Position numbers and translations under genes: made by a program
Shown here: positions 20,000 through 29,429 of the stretch, piece by piece
How the letters are laid out: the number at the start of each line of letters is the position of its first letter
Numbering within the stretch: the stretch's first letter is position 1
The notes under the pieces: generated by a model
Database searches by the model: none
The model's input: the letters and a program-made list of their open reading frames with translations, nothing else
What the model was told of the DNA's origin: nothing
DNA from: Pantoea vagans
GTDB lineage: Bacteria > Pseudomonadota > Gammaproteobacteria > Enterobacterales > Enterobacteriaceae
DNA length: 64,000 nt
Assembly (NCBI RefSeq): GCF_004792415.1
Contig: NZ_CP038853.1
Location: forward strand, 2,356,001-2,420,000
Reading direction: 5' to 3'

Positions 20000-20908
20000 T
20001 CAGCCCCCCATGAACTGCGTCTCACACTGCCGGGCTATCTCCCACAGTCTGTTACGGATCACCTGCTTCAGTTGCAGCGTAGACTGCGACTGAGGCTGGT
20101 CACGACGGCTGATCAGCATTACTTCAAACGGCAGAGGTTGCGCGATGGGCAGCAGCTTTAGCTGTTCGGCATAGCGACAGGCGGTGAAGAGGTCCACGAC
20201 GCCCACGCCGCCGCCTGCAAGCACCATATCTGCAATGACCGAATAGGTTTTGATCGATAACGACACGGCGGGATTCAGTTTCTTATCACGCAGCGCACGA
20301 TGCAGGACGCGTCCCAGAGGATCCTGCGCCTGCATCATCAGTAAATTATTGTCGCATAACCATTGCAGCGTAACGGGTTCATGCCGGGGATGATGACGCG
20401 GTAGCAGCGCCACCATGGAAGACTGAAAAAGAGGTTCAGCCAGCAAATCCGCATCGACCTGCTGACCGAAGACCAGCGCGAAGTCGAGCTGATTGTCCAG
20501 AATCATCTGGCATAAGGTACTGAAGTGCTCGGTGACCAGTTCGACACTGACCGAAGCCATCTGTTGCCGCCACGTGACCAGCGCCGGGGCCATCACCATC
20601 TGACCAAAGGCGTGAGCCGCGCCAACGCGCACTAACTGCCCTTCACCACGCCGCAGCTGTTCGGTGAGCTGGGTAATGGATTGCAGGCGCTGGCAGAGAT
20701 CGTCGATTTCAGGCAGGAGTCGTCGCCCTTCTGCTGTCACGCTCATTCCCTGTATACGTCGCTCAAACAGCGCAAATCCCAGTTGCTGTTCAGCGTGATT
20801 CAGCACACGGCTGATATTCGGCTGCGACACATTCAGCAGCCGCGCCGCTGCGCTGATGCTGCCGGTCTGTACGATGGCCTGAAAGACCTCTATATGGCGG
20901 AGCCGCAT
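20000..20908 (-). CDS. LysR-family transcriptional regulator
   Basis: A 302-aa LTTR. The N-terminal winged helix-turn-helix is clear (FQAIVQTGSISAAARLLNVS, then QPNISRVLNHAEQQLGFALF, residues 9-48). It is followed by a periplasmic-binding-protein-like effector domain. It lies downstream of, and in the same orientation as, the peptide-uptake operon 21258-30437, from which it is separated by 349 bp, so it probably has its own promoter and regulates that operon. The ligand is unknown; a D-amino acid or its N-acetyl derivative is a reasonable guess from context. Confidence 0.9.
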   Translation of the reverse strand: MRLRHIEVFQAIVQTGSISAAARLLNVSQPNISRVLNHAEQQLGFALFERRIQGMSVTAEGRRLLPEIDDLCQRLQSITQLTEQLRRGEGQLVRVGAAHAFGQMVMAPALVTWRQQMASVSVELVTEHFSTLCQMILDNQLDFALVFGQQVDADLLAEPLFQSSMVALLPRHHPRHEPVTLQWLCDNNLLMMQAQDPLGRVLHRALRDKKLNPAVSLSIKTYSVIADMVLAGGGVGVVDLFTACRYAEQLKLLPIAQPLPFEVMLISRRDQPQSQSTLQLKQVIRNRLWEIARQCETQFMGG

Positions 20909-21257
20909 GATGATTTACCCTGGATGGAATACCGGACCCGGAGGCCTCTCCGACAGGCTGCACCGGCGGAGAGTGAAAGTAATTGTTCCCCTGTTGCAAA
21001 AACTGTACCGCAAAACCAGCGCAGGCTCAGCGACCTGTCACGCACCTTTTTGCATCCGGCAGTCCCGTCTGAAGCCTCTACAGAGAGCGGGGCTCGCGCT
21101 GCCGTGGTGCAGCTTTGGTTCAGAAGTATGGGTTCATCAGGCTGAAGCCAGCAGCGATCCTGACTCGTCCGGGGGATGGGGCATATGTACAGATATCAGG
21201 CGAAAAGAAAGGCGGGATAAACGGGCTGACGTTACAGGCAGCCCTGGAATGATGTCG
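20909..21257. other. Intergenic region between the M55 peptidase gene and LysR gene
   Basis: This is 349 bp with no supported gene. It should contain the LysR promoter and its autoregulatory site. Open frames here on both strands lack ribosome sites and family features. I see no strong terminator hairpin. Confidence 0.4.
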
Positions 21258-22079
21258 CTACGACTGGGTACTCGCCAGATAGGAGAAGGCACTGAGTAAG
21301 CTGATTAACGTCTCCATCTTCTCCGCCTGATAGCCCACGGTAACGGCGTCAAGGCGCGTGACGCCAGGGATCAGGCTGAACAGATCGGCCAGCACCGGTT
21401 TTGTGGCCTGAAGCCGCATAGCGTAAGGCGCTGTAAGGCGGGTCGTGTTCACCTGAGAAGGATGCTGCAGTGCAGCGCTCGCTGCGGCCGCGATCGCACG
21501 CTGTGCCGCCAGTGGACTGATGGATTCCGCGCAGGTATGCGAAATGGCGCGTTTTACACAGACATAATCGACCGCCGGGTAGTGGTCCGCTATCCAGCTC
21601 TGTAACTGATCGTCGCCGGTGACCAGCAGCAATGGCGTACCCTGTTCAGCGGCGGCGGCGGCATAGATATCGGTTTCGCCCATCACCAGGCCATTGATAT
21701 GGATTCGCCAGAATGCCCGACCGTTAATGGTATGCGCCAGTACGCCGGATTCACCTGCTGCACTGTGAAACCCCACCAGAAACAGTCCGTCGAACCGCTG
21801 CTGTTCTATCCCTTCCACCATCGACAGGCAGCGAGGTTTGCCCTGCACCAGTCGGGCGCGGGGATCGATATTTTCCGCACGTAAATTGGTCATCTGCGCA
21901 TGGCTGTCTGCTACCACCACTTCCGTTGCCCCGCCTGCGAACGCCCCCTCAATCGCGGCATTCACTTCCTGCTCCATCAGACCACGGGCGATCTGATGCT
22001 CCGGGTGACCAAGTGTACACTGCTCCGGGCGCATGACGCCCGCAATACCTTCAATGTCGGCCGAGATAAAAATTTTCAT
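21258..22079 (-). CDS. M55 family D-aminopeptidase (DppA-like)
   Basis: A 273-aa zinc peptidase of the DppA family, which removes N-terminal D-amino acids (D-Ala, Gly) from short peptides and assembles as a decamer. Visible metal and active-site motifs are SADIEG (D8, E10), VADSHAQM near 57 and GFHSAAG near 103. The ATG overlaps the stop of the P1 peptidase gene by 4 bp (ATGA), so the two are co-translated. It is the last enzyme gene of the leftward operon. Confidence 0.9.
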   Translation of the reverse strand: MKIFISADIEGIAGVMRPEQCTLGHPEHQIARGLMEQEVNAAIEGAFAGGATEVVVADSHAQMTNLRAENIDPRARLVQGKPRCLSMVEGIEQQRFDGLFLVGFHSAAGESGVLAHTINGRAFWRIHINGLVMGETDIYAAAAAEQGTPLLLVTGDDQLQSWIADHYPAVDYVCVKRAISHTCAESISPLAAQRAIAAAASAALQHPSQVNTTRLTAPYAMRLQATKPVLADLFSLIPGVTRLDAVTVGYQAEKMETLISLLSAFSYLASTQS

Positions 22080-23119
22080 GAGGTTAACCTGTCCAGAATC
22101 TGCGTCAGTGAGGGGCGATGGTGACCGCGAAAGCCGGTAACGGCCTCGGCGCTAAGTAAGGCATCCAGTACCGCCTGTTCAGTTGCATCTGCTGCCGCGG
22201 CAAGCAGCGGCTCCAGCGTGTCGTCCTGCGGCGGTTGCGGCAGCGGTTGCGTGGAAAACGCCACCGCGATATCCCCTGAGCCGTGGCCCCAGTAACTGCC
22301 CAGCCGTCCCAGACCGGCACCGGCCCGCTTCGCGATGCGCTTCAGCTGACGGGCATCCAGCGGTGCATCTGTGGCCATAATGATGATGACAGAACCGGCA
22401 TCCAGCTGCGATGTGTGCCCCGTCAGCAGCGGCGCAATCATCTCCCCCGCCCGCACGCCATCGATCGTTAAGGCTTCCAGTGCGCCGAAATTGGCCAGCA
22501 CCAGCACGCCAAGCGTGGCGCTGAGCGAGGGAATCACCCGCGAGGCGGTGCCGATGCCCCCTTTCAGGCTGAAACAGCTCATCCCGCGTCCCGCGCCGAC
22601 GCTGCCGCGTGCGAAGTCAGCGGAGGCCGTCTGCAGCGCCGCCTGCGCCATCATCTCACTGACAGCCAGCGCCTGAATATCATTCAGCCAGCCATCGTTG
22701 CACTCCAGCACCAGCGGGTTGACCGTGGGTAACGTTCGTCCCAGTTCCGGGTTACGACGGATAGCCTCCCGCACCAGCGCGGTAAACAGCGTGCCGACCG
22801 CCAGCGTGTTACTGAGCAGAATCGGCGTCTGAAGCACGCCAAGTTCCTCTATCTGCACCAGTCCGACGGGTTTCGCAAAGCCGTTCAGGACCTCAGCTCC
22901 GCACGGCAGCGGTGTGATAAACAGATTGTCGCCCGGCGGTACGATAGCGGTGACGCCCGTCTGCTTTTCACCTTCATTCAGCGTGTCATGTCCGACACGC
23001 ACACCCGCAACATCGCTGATGCGATTCGTGGGTCCGCATGCGCTTCGCGGTTGCCCAAGCTGACGCCTGTCACGCCAGCGCTTCAGCAGCAGGTCGCGCT
23101 GCAATTGTTGGAAATCCAT
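22076..23119 (-). CDS. P1 family peptidase (DmpA-type, S58), self-cleaving
   Basis: A 347-aa Ntn-fold-like hydrolase of the DmpA/BapA family (L-aminopeptidase/D-esterase, beta-peptidase). Family motifs are GSVGAGRGMSCFSLKGGIGT at 172-191, VLVLANFG at 205-212 and AGSVIIIMATDAPL at 241-254. By analogy to DmpA, autocleavage should occur between Gly242 and Ser243, making Ser243 the N-terminal nucleophile. It acts on peptides with small, D- or beta-amino acids. It starts 2 bp after the permease stop. Confidence 0.88.
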   Translation of the reverse strand: MDFQQLQRDLLLKRWRDRRQLGQPRSACGPTNRISDVAGVRVGHDTLNEGEKQTGVTAIVPPGDNLFITPLPCGAEVLNGFAKPVGLVQIEELGVLQTPILLSNTLAVGTLFTALVREAIRRNPELGRTLPTVNPLVLECNDGWLNDIQALAVSEMMAQAALQTASADFARGSVGAGRGMSCFSLKGGIGTASRVIPSLSATLGVLVLANFGALEALTIDGVRAGEMIAPLLTGHTSQLDAGSVIIIMATDAPLDARQLKRIAKRAGAGLGRLGSYWGHGSGDIAVAFSTQPLPQPPQDDTLEPLLAAAADATEQAVLDALLSAEAVTGFRGHHRPSLTQILDRLTS

Positions 23120-23121
23120 CG

Positions 23122-24006
23122 TCAGCCCTTGAGTTTAGGATCGAGCGTGTCACGCAGTGCGTCGCCAAGCAGATTAAATGCCAGCACGGTGATAAAGATC
23201 GCCAGCCCCGGAAATACGCTCATGTGCCAGGCACCGGCCATCATCATGCTACGGCTCATTGCCAGAATATTGCCCCATTCCGGCACGTCTGGCTCCGGGC
23301 CCAGTCCGATAAAACTCAGACCTGCCGCCGTCAGAATACTGGTGCCGATGCGCATAGTGAAATAGACAATCACGCTGGAGAGCGTGCCGGGCAGAATATG
23401 CCGCAGAATAATCACGCGGTCTGGCGCACCGGCACAGCGCACGGCTTCAACATAGGCAGCCTGCTTCAGAGAGAGCGTCGACGCCCGCACGATACGGGCA
23501 AATACCGGTACGCTGAAGACCGCAACCGCGATAATGACGTTGTTCAGACCCGTTCCCAGCAGCGCCACTACCGCAATGGCCAGCAACATGCCGGGAAACG
23601 CGAATAGGACGTCGGCACCGCGCATGATCAGCATATCGATCCAACCGCCGTAATAGCCCGCCAGTAAACCCAGCATCACCCCGACCAGCATGCCCATCGT
23701 CACGGACAGCACGCCGATATAGAGCGAGATACGCGCCCCATAGATAATGCGGCTGAGCAGGTCGCGCCCCAGCTCATCGGTCCCCATCCAGTGTGCCGTG
23801 GAAGGCGGCGACGACAGCGCCATCCAGTCCGGGACCATGGGATCCCAGGGTGCCAGCCAGGGGGCAAAAATCGCCACCACCATTAACAGCAGCACAAAAC
23901 CACCAGAGACCAGCGCCAGCGGGTTACGCACAAAGGCATGCAGGAAATCACGCCACGGCGAACGAATGATCTGAGGCGGGTTTTCGGTCAGCGATTGACT
24001 ACTCAT
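23122..24006 (-). CDS. Peptide ABC transporter permease (DppC/GsiD type)
   Basis: A 294-aa inner-membrane protein with an N-terminal helix and about five more spans. The coupling-helix EAA-like motif is [40 protein letters not shown] is the typical opening of the DppC subfamily. It overlaps the GsiC-type gene by 4 bp. Together they form the channel of the importer. Confidence 0.93.
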   Translation of the reverse strand: MSSQSLTENPPQIIRSPWRDFLHAFVRNPLALVSGGFVLLLMVVAIFAPWLAPWDPMVPDWMALSSPPSTAHWMGTDELGRDLLSRIIYGARISLYIGVLSVTMGMLVGVMLGLLAGYYGGWIDMLIMRGADVLFAFPGMLLAIAVVALLGTGLNNVIIAVAVFSVPVFARIVRASTLSLKQAAYVEAVRCAGAPDRVIILRHILPGTLSSVIVYFTMRIGTSILTAAGLSFIGLGPEPDVPEWGNILAMSRSMMMAGAWHMSVFPGLAIFITVLAFNLLGDALRDTLDPKLKG

Positions 24007-24935
24007 TTCGGCTCCTGTCGCAGACGAATGGTCGGATTGACCACCGCGTAAAGCAGATCGACCAGCAGATTAATGACAATAAACTCAAACACGAACAGCA
24101 TCACCAGCGCCTGAATCACCGGCTGATCCTGCGCTTTGATCGATTCAATCAGTAACCAGCCTAATCCCGGCCAGTTGAAAACACTCTCCACGACGATGGA
24201 TCCGCCCAGCAGAAAACCGAACTGCAGACCCAGCATGGTAATCACCGGGATGAGCGCATTGCGCATCACATGTTTCCACGTCACCAGGCGGTTGCGCAGC
24301 CCTTTGGCTTTAGCGGTACGCACGTAATCTTCCTGCGCCACCTCCAGGAAGGCCGAACGGGTAAAGCGCGCCATGACCGCTGCCACCGATGAACCCAGCG
24401 TGATGGCGGGCAGAACAATATCGCTGGCCCTGTTAAAGCCGCTGACGGAGAACAGCCCGAAAGGCATCGCGACGAACTGGATCAGTAGCAGCCCCAGCCA
24501 GAAGGCCGGCATCGAAATGCCGCCGACCGCTACGCTCATCAGCGTCCAGTCCTGCCATTTCCCCCGTTTCAGGGCCGCCATCACGCCAAACAACAATCCG
24601 AGCATAACGGACCAGGTGAAACCCGCTAAGGCGAGCCACAGCGTCGGCATAAAGCCCTCCCTGATCACTTCCTGCACCGGTTGCTGGGTGCGATAGGTCG
24701 TGCCCAGATCGCCCTGCAACAGGCTGCCGATCCAGTGGATATACTGCTGCGGCAGCGGGTCGTTCAGCCCGAGATGCTGACGCGCCGCCTCGACCGCCTC
24801 AATGGGCGCATCCGGTCCGGCATAAATGCGCGCCGGATCGCCCGGCATGAGCTTGATAAAACCGAAAACCAGCAACGAGACCACCAGCAAAACCGGGATC
24901 ATCTCCAGCAATCGGCGAAGGATGTATGCAAACAT
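24003..24935 (-). CDS. Peptide ABC transporter permease (DppB/GsiC type)
   Basis: A 310-aa protein with six membrane spans. The N-terminal [20 protein letters not shown] helix and the motif FMPGDPA-type [12 protein letters not shown] are typical of DppB. The coupling motif is [20 protein letters not shown]. It partners with the following GsiD-type subunit. Confidence 0.93.
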   Translation of the reverse strand: MFAYILRRLLEMIPVLLVVSLLVFGFIKLMPGDPARIYAGPDAPIEAVEAARQHLGLNDPLPQQYIHWIGSLLQGDLGTTYRTQQPVQEVIREGFMPTLWLALAGFTWSVMLGLLFGVMAALKRGKWQDWTLMSVAVGGISMPAFWLGLLLIQFVAMPFGLFSVSGFNRASDIVLPAITLGSSVAAVMARFTRSAFLEVAQEDYVRTAKAKGLRNRLVTWKHVMRNALIPVITMLGLQFGFLLGGSIVVESVFNWPGLGWLLIESIKAQDQPVIQALVMLFVFEFIVINLLVDLLYAVVNPTIRLRQEPK

Positions 24936-25017
24936 GCCATTCCCTGAAATGAGGTGCGACTGGCCTCCTCACGTCCCCGACCGGTTCCGGACAGGGGACG
25001 ATGAAGAAGGAACCGTC

Positions 25018-26559
25018 TTATTTAAAGGACGCCTGAGTGAACAGCAAATTGCCGTCAGGCAGCATCGAAACGCCGCTCAGCGTGTTGCGCTTGCCCACCA
25101 GGTTGTCTGGCGTGCCAAGGAACGCCACCGGTGCCTCTTTCCACAACACCGTCTGCGCCTGTGCATAGGCGATGCCGCGCTTTGCCGGATCGGCGGTCGC
25201 CAGTCCGGCCGCAATCGCTTTGTCTGCATCCGGGTTGCTGAAGTAGGAGACGTTGTAGGAGGTCGGCACCCAGGATTCGGTGGCAAACAGCGGACGCAGC
25301 GCCCAGTCGGCGTCGCCTGTAGAGGTCGACCAGCCGCCATAATAGAGGTCAAACTCCGCCATTTTCGGATCCTTTACGCCCCACAGCTTCGCGTTGCGCG
25401 TGCCGGAATCCATCGGTGTTACGGTGGCACGAATGCCCACGGTGGCCAGCTGCGCTTTCAGCACCTGTGCGGCACGGACGCTGGCCGTGGCATTGGTCAC
25501 CCAGAGCTTAAGATCCAGACCATTCGGATAGCCCGCGGCTTTGAGCAACGCTTTAGCCTCGTCCGGTGCATAGCGATAGTCAGGGTCGGTTTGTTTCTGA
25601 TAAAACTGCACCCCTTCCGGCATCGCGGAGGTGGCCGGTTTGCCCAGTCCGGCAAAGGCCACTTTCAGCCACAGATTACGGTCAATCGCATAGTTGATGG
25701 CCTGACGCACCCGCACATCGGCCAGCGGCTTATGCTGCGTGTTGATCGCCATGTAGTAGAGATAGATGCTGGGGTCGCGCTGAATCGAAAGGTGACTGTC
25801 CTGCTTCACCGCCGCGATCAGGTCTGACGGCAATGGCCAGATGGCATCCACCTGCCCCGATTTTAACGCGGCGACGCGGGTCGCATCTTCCGGACTCGGC
25901 GAGAAGATCACATGGTCGACTTTAGGCCATCCCTGCTGCCAGTAACCATCATACTTTGCCAGAGTGACCGCTTTGCCCGGTGTCCAGTTGACGAATTTAA
26001 ACGGACCGGTTCCCACCGGATGCAGCCGCAACTGCGCTTCGTCCGGATATTGCTTAAGAACGGACGGGCTCCACATCACCGCCGAAGGATGCGCCAGCGT
26101 GTTGATAAAGGCGCCGAACGACTGATTGAGATCGATTTTTACCTGGTCGGGTGCCAGCACCGTGACCTTATCGATCATCTTGTAGAGGCTGTTACGCTTC
26201 AGCCCTTTTTTCTGGTCTGCCAGCCGATCAAGGTTAGCTTTGACAGCGTCCGCATCAAACGGGGTACCGTCCTGAAAGGTGACGCCTTTGCGCAGCGTCA
26301 GCGTAAATTCGGTGGCACTGTCATTGGAGGTATAACCGGTCGCCAGCCAGGGCTGCAGCTTCATCTGCGGATCAAACTGGAACAGCCGCTCAAAGATGCC
26401 GCTCTGCACCGAGTAGCTGACATTATCCGAGGTGTCGTGCGGATCCAGTCCCGTAATATCGGCATACATGGAGATGCGCAGATCCTGTGCCTGCGCAGTC
26501 ATGACCAGCGTCGTCGTCAATGCGAGGGCCAGCGAAGTACGGCGAAACAGCGTTTTCAT
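25018..26559 (-). CDS. Periplasmic peptide-binding protein (SBP family 5, GsiB-like)
   Basis: A 513-aa secreted solute-binding protein. The signal peptide is MKTLFRRTSLALALTTTLVM ending TAQAQ. The mature protein follows the DppA/OppA/GsiB plan (YADITGLDPHDTSDN..., TLRKGVTFQDGTPFDADAVK, VRQAINYAIDR). The start at 26559 is set by AGGAG 6-7 nt upstream and by the signal peptide; the longer opening to 26811 overlaps the ATPase gene and is rejected. It lies 75 bp upstream of the permease genes. The closest named type is the glutathione importer GsiB, but the neighbouring enzymes suggest D-residue peptides. Confidence 0.92.
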   Translation of the reverse strand: MKTLFRRTSLALALTTTLVMTAQAQDLRISMYADITGLDPHDTSDNVSYSVQSGIFERLFQFDPQMKLQPWLATGYTSNDSATEFTLTLRKGVTFQDGTPFDADAVKANLDRLADQKKGLKRNSLYKMIDKVTVLAPDQVKIDLNQSFGAFINTLAHPSAVMWSPSVLKQYPDEAQLRLHPVGTGPFKFVNWTPGKAVTLAKYDGYWQQGWPKVDHVIFSPSPEDATRVAALKSGQVDAIWPLPSDLIAAVKQDSHLSIQRDPSIYLYYMAINTQHKPLADVRVRQAINYAIDRNLWLKVAFAGLGKPATSAMPEGVQFYQKQTDPDYRYAPDEAKALLKAAGYPNGLDLKLWVTNATASVRAAQVLKAQLATVGIRATVTPMDSGTRNAKLWGVKDPKMAEFDLYYGGWSTSTGDADWALRPLFATESWVPTSYNVSYFSNPDADKAIAAGLATADPAKRGIAYAQAQTVLWKEAPVAFLGTPDNLVGKRNTLSGVSMLPDGNLLFTQASFK

Positions 26560-26584
26560 ATATTCTCCTGGGCGTTGAGGATAA

Positions 26585-28447
26585 TTACAATGCAATGCCG
26601 TCAGCGACCCAGTGCAGGGGCGCAACCTGGCGATAACGGGGTTTAGTGACCGTTTCGCCCACCTTACGTAACGGCGAAGGGATTTCGCTGTCATCGAAAA
26701 GACGGGGCTGACGGTTCTCTGGATCGGCGACCGGCACGGAGGCCAGCAGACGCCGGGTATAGGGGTGTTGCGGCTGATTAAAGACCGACTGGCGCGGGCC
26801 AAGCTCGACAATCTGGCCGAGGTACATCACCGCGACGCGATTCGCAATGCGCTCGACGACCGCCATGTCGTGAGAGATGAAGATCCATGCCACGCCCGTC
26901 TGCTGCTGCAGGTCCATCATCAGATTCACCACCTGCGCCTGAATCGAGACGTCCAGGGCTGATACCGCTTCATCCGCAATAATCACTTTCGGTTTCAGCG
27001 CCATGGCGCGGGCGATGGCAATACGCTGACGCTGACCGCCAGAAAATTCGTGCGGATAACGACGCGCGTGCTCAGGCAGGAGGCCGACGCTCTTGAGCAG
27101 CGCATCGATCTGTGGAGAAGCCTGTTCAAGCGAAGAGACCATGCCATGTAGCAGCAACGGCTCGGCAATGGTGAACCCAACTGTCAGACGGGGATTCAGA
27201 GACGCATAGGGATCCTGAAACACCATCTGGATTTCACGGCGCAGCGGCTGGAACTCTGCCTCTTTCAGGTCAGAGATCTCCTTTCCTTCAAAATGAATGC
27301 TTTCAGCGTCACTGTTGATGAGGCGCATCAGCGCCCGTCCGGTTGTCGATTTGCCGCAGCCGCTTTCACCCACGATGGCCAGGGTTTCACCCGGCCACAG
27401 CGTGAAATCAATCTGCTCCACCGCATGCACATGATGCGTCAGGCCCGATAAAATGCCGCTGCGAATCGGGTAATAGACTTTCAGCCCACGCACATCCAGC
27501 AGCGGTGCCGTGTCATAGCGAGCGGTTTGCTGTTCGCTTTGCGCAGCATCCCGCGCACCAGGCAGAGGAAAGCGATGCGGCCATGCGTGCTCCCGCATAT
27601 CGCCGAGTCTGGGTACGGCCGCCAGTAACGCTTTGGTATAAGCGTGCTGCGGGGAGGCAAAAATCTCAGACACGGTTCCCTGCTCGACCACTTCGCCACG
27701 CAGCATGACCACCACGCGATCGGCGATTTCCGCGACCACGCCCATATCATGGGTAATAAACAGCACCGCCATCTGTTTCTCACGTTGCAGCTCACGCAGA
27801 ATATGGAGAATGCGCGCCTGTACGGTGACATCCAGCGCAGTGGTAGGCTCGTCGGCAATCAGAAGTTGCGGATCGCAGGCCAGCGCCTGCGCAATCATCA
27901 CACGCTGCCGCATGCCGCCGGACAGCGAGTGCGGATAGCTTTTCATCACGCGGTCTACATCGGCGATACGCACCTGTCGCAGCAGTTCACGTACGCGGGC
28001 ATGGGCCTGTTTTCTGTCGCACTGCTGATGATCGCGTAATGCCTCGGTGAGCTGATCGTCAATGCGCAGCACCGGATTCAGCGAGGTCATCGGCTCCTGA
28101 AAGATCATCGCCATTTCATTGCCACGCAACGTGCGGCGCTGTGCTTCGTCCAGGGTTTCTAACGCGTGCAGGTTTCCGCTGCGATCACGAAACTGCATGC
28201 TGCCGCGATCGACACGTCCATTGCCGGACAGCAGACCCATCACCGCCAGCGACGTGACCGATTTACCTGAACCGCTTTCACCCACCACGGCGACAATTTC
28301 ACCCGGATTAATGGCAAAGCTGATGCCCTTGAGTGCCTGATTCTCACCGCTGCGTCCATGAAATGAGACGTTAAGGTCCTGAATCGCCAGCACGGGAGAT
28401 GGCGAGGCCGCGCGGGTTGCCGGGGAAGTACGTTGTGTGTCCGTCAT
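26585..28447 (-). CDS. Fused dual ABC ATPase of peptide importer (GsiA-like)
   Basis: A 620-aa protein with two complete ABC domains in tandem. Walker A sites are GESGSGKS near 57 and GESGCGKS near 350. Signature motifs are LSGGMRQR and FSGGQRQR; Walker B sites are LLIADEPTTALD and VIIADEAVSALD. Fused DppD/DppF-type ATPases are characteristic of GsiA. It energises the permease pair encoded downstream. It begins 15 bp after the racemase gene. Confidence 0.94.
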   Translation of the reverse strand: MTDTQRTSPATRAASPSPVLAIQDLNVSFHGRSGENQALKGISFAINPGEIVAVVGESGSGKSVTSLAVMGLLSGNGRVDRGSMQFRDRSGNLHALETLDEAQRRTLRGNEMAMIFQEPMTSLNPVLRIDDQLTEALRDHQQCDRKQAHARVRELLRQVRIADVDRVMKSYPHSLSGGMRQRVMIAQALACDPQLLIADEPTTALDVTVQARILHILRELQREKQMAVLFITHDMGVVAEIADRVVVMLRGEVVEQGTVSEIFASPQHAYTKALLAAVPRLGDMREHAWPHRFPLPGARDAAQSEQQTARYDTAPLLDVRGLKVYYPIRSGILSGLTHHVHAVEQIDFTLWPGETLAIVGESGCGKSTTGRALMRLINSDAESIHFEGKEISDLKEAEFQPLRREIQMVFQDPYASLNPRLTVGFTIAEPLLLHGMVSSLEQASPQIDALLKSVGLLPEHARRYPHEFSGGQRQRIAIARAMALKPKVIIADEAVSALDVSIQAQVVNLMMDLQQQTGVAWIFISHDMAVVERIANRVAVMYLGQIVELGPRQSVFNQPQHPYTRRLLASVPVADPENRQPRLFDDSEIPSPLRKVGETVTKPRYRQVAPLHWVADGIAL

Positions 28448-28462
28448 CGTCGCCTCAAAGTG

Positions 28463-29428
28463 TTATAGCCAGATACGGCCCTGGGAGTAGCTCAGAAAAG
28501 GAGAACTGTCGGCGGCAAGCCAGATGGGGCCGTCCAGATCAACGAATTCAGCGTTAACCGCGACGGGCAATGCCGCCTCCATCGCCAGTGACGAGCCCAG
28601 CATGCAACCGACCATGATGCGCATTTTGTGGACGCGGGCTTCTTCCACCATCGCCAGCGCTTCGGTCAGGCCACCGCACTTATCCAGTTTGATATTGACC
28701 ATCTCGTAGCGGTCGCGTAATCCGGCAATATCCGCCCGCGTATGGCAGCTCTCATCGGCACAGACCGGTATGGGATGCTTAAAGCGTTGCAGGTCATGAT
28801 CCTGCCCCGCGGGAAGGGGTTGCTCCACCATCGCGATGTTGAAGGTTTTCAGTGCCACCAGCAGGCTTTCCAGTTCCAGCCCCGACCAGGCTTCATTGGC
28901 ATCGATAATGAGCGTGGCATGCGGTGCCGCCGCGCGGATCGCCGCCATTTTTTCCAGAATCTCACTGCGGTCGAGCTTAATTTTGAGCAGGATGGCACCA
29001 CGTGAGACGGCATCTGCCGCCGCGATAGCCATGTTTTCCAGCGTATCAAGGCTAAGGGTCTCTGCCGTCACCACCGACGGTGGCTGAGCACATTGGCTCT
29101 TTTGCCACAGCGTCTGATTCGCCCGTGCGGCATCAAGTCGCCATAGCGCACAGTCCAGCACGTTGCGCGCAGAACCGGCCGGTAAGTGGTGTTGCAGATC
29201 GTGACGGCTCAGGCCCGATTCCACCTCAGTACGAATCGCTTCGAGCAGGGCCTGAACGCTGTCGGGCGTCTCATCGTAGCGGGCCGTCGGGGTACATTCG
29301 CCCTGCCCGATGAACCCGTTTTGTTCCAGCGTGACCCGGACGACCGTCACGGCGGTGCGGGTACCGCGTGCGATAGCAAAGGGTCGCGCCAGCGGCAGCT
29401 CCACCACCTCAATCTGCAACTGTCGCAT
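28463..29428 (-). CDS. Enolase-superfamily racemase/epimerase (L-Ala-D/L-Glu epimerase or N-acetyl-D-Glu racemase DgcA type)
   Basis: A 321-aa enzyme of the muconate-lactonising subgroup. The catalytic lysine pair is in LLKIKLD, the metal ligands are in LIIDANEAW, MVEQPLP and CADESCHT, and the second base is in NIKLDKCGGL. Family precedent gives two options: dipeptide epimerase (YcjG, L-Ala-D-Glu from murein) or the racemase DgcA paired with DgcN. Its direct coupling to a DUF1611 gene favours the second. The start at 29428 is chosen because the ATG follows the upstream stop codon by one base (TGAAATG); a longer frame to 29596 is an artefact. Confidence 0.85.
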   Translation of the reverse strand: MRQLQIEVVELPLARPFAIARGTRTAVTVVRVTLEQNGFIGQGECTPTARYDETPDSVQALLEAIRTEVESGLSRHDLQHHLPAGSARNVLDCALWRLDAARANQTLWQKSQCAQPPSVVTAETLSLDTLENMAIAAADAVSRGAILLKIKLDRSEILEKMAAIRAAAPHATLIIDANEAWSGLELESLLVALKTFNIAMVEQPLPAGQDHDLQRFKHPIPVCADESCHTRADIAGLRDRYEMVNIKLDKCGGLTEALAMVEEARVHKMRIMVGCMLGSSLAMEAALPVAVNAEFVDLDGPIWLAADSSPFLSYSQGRIWL

Positions 29429-29429
29429 T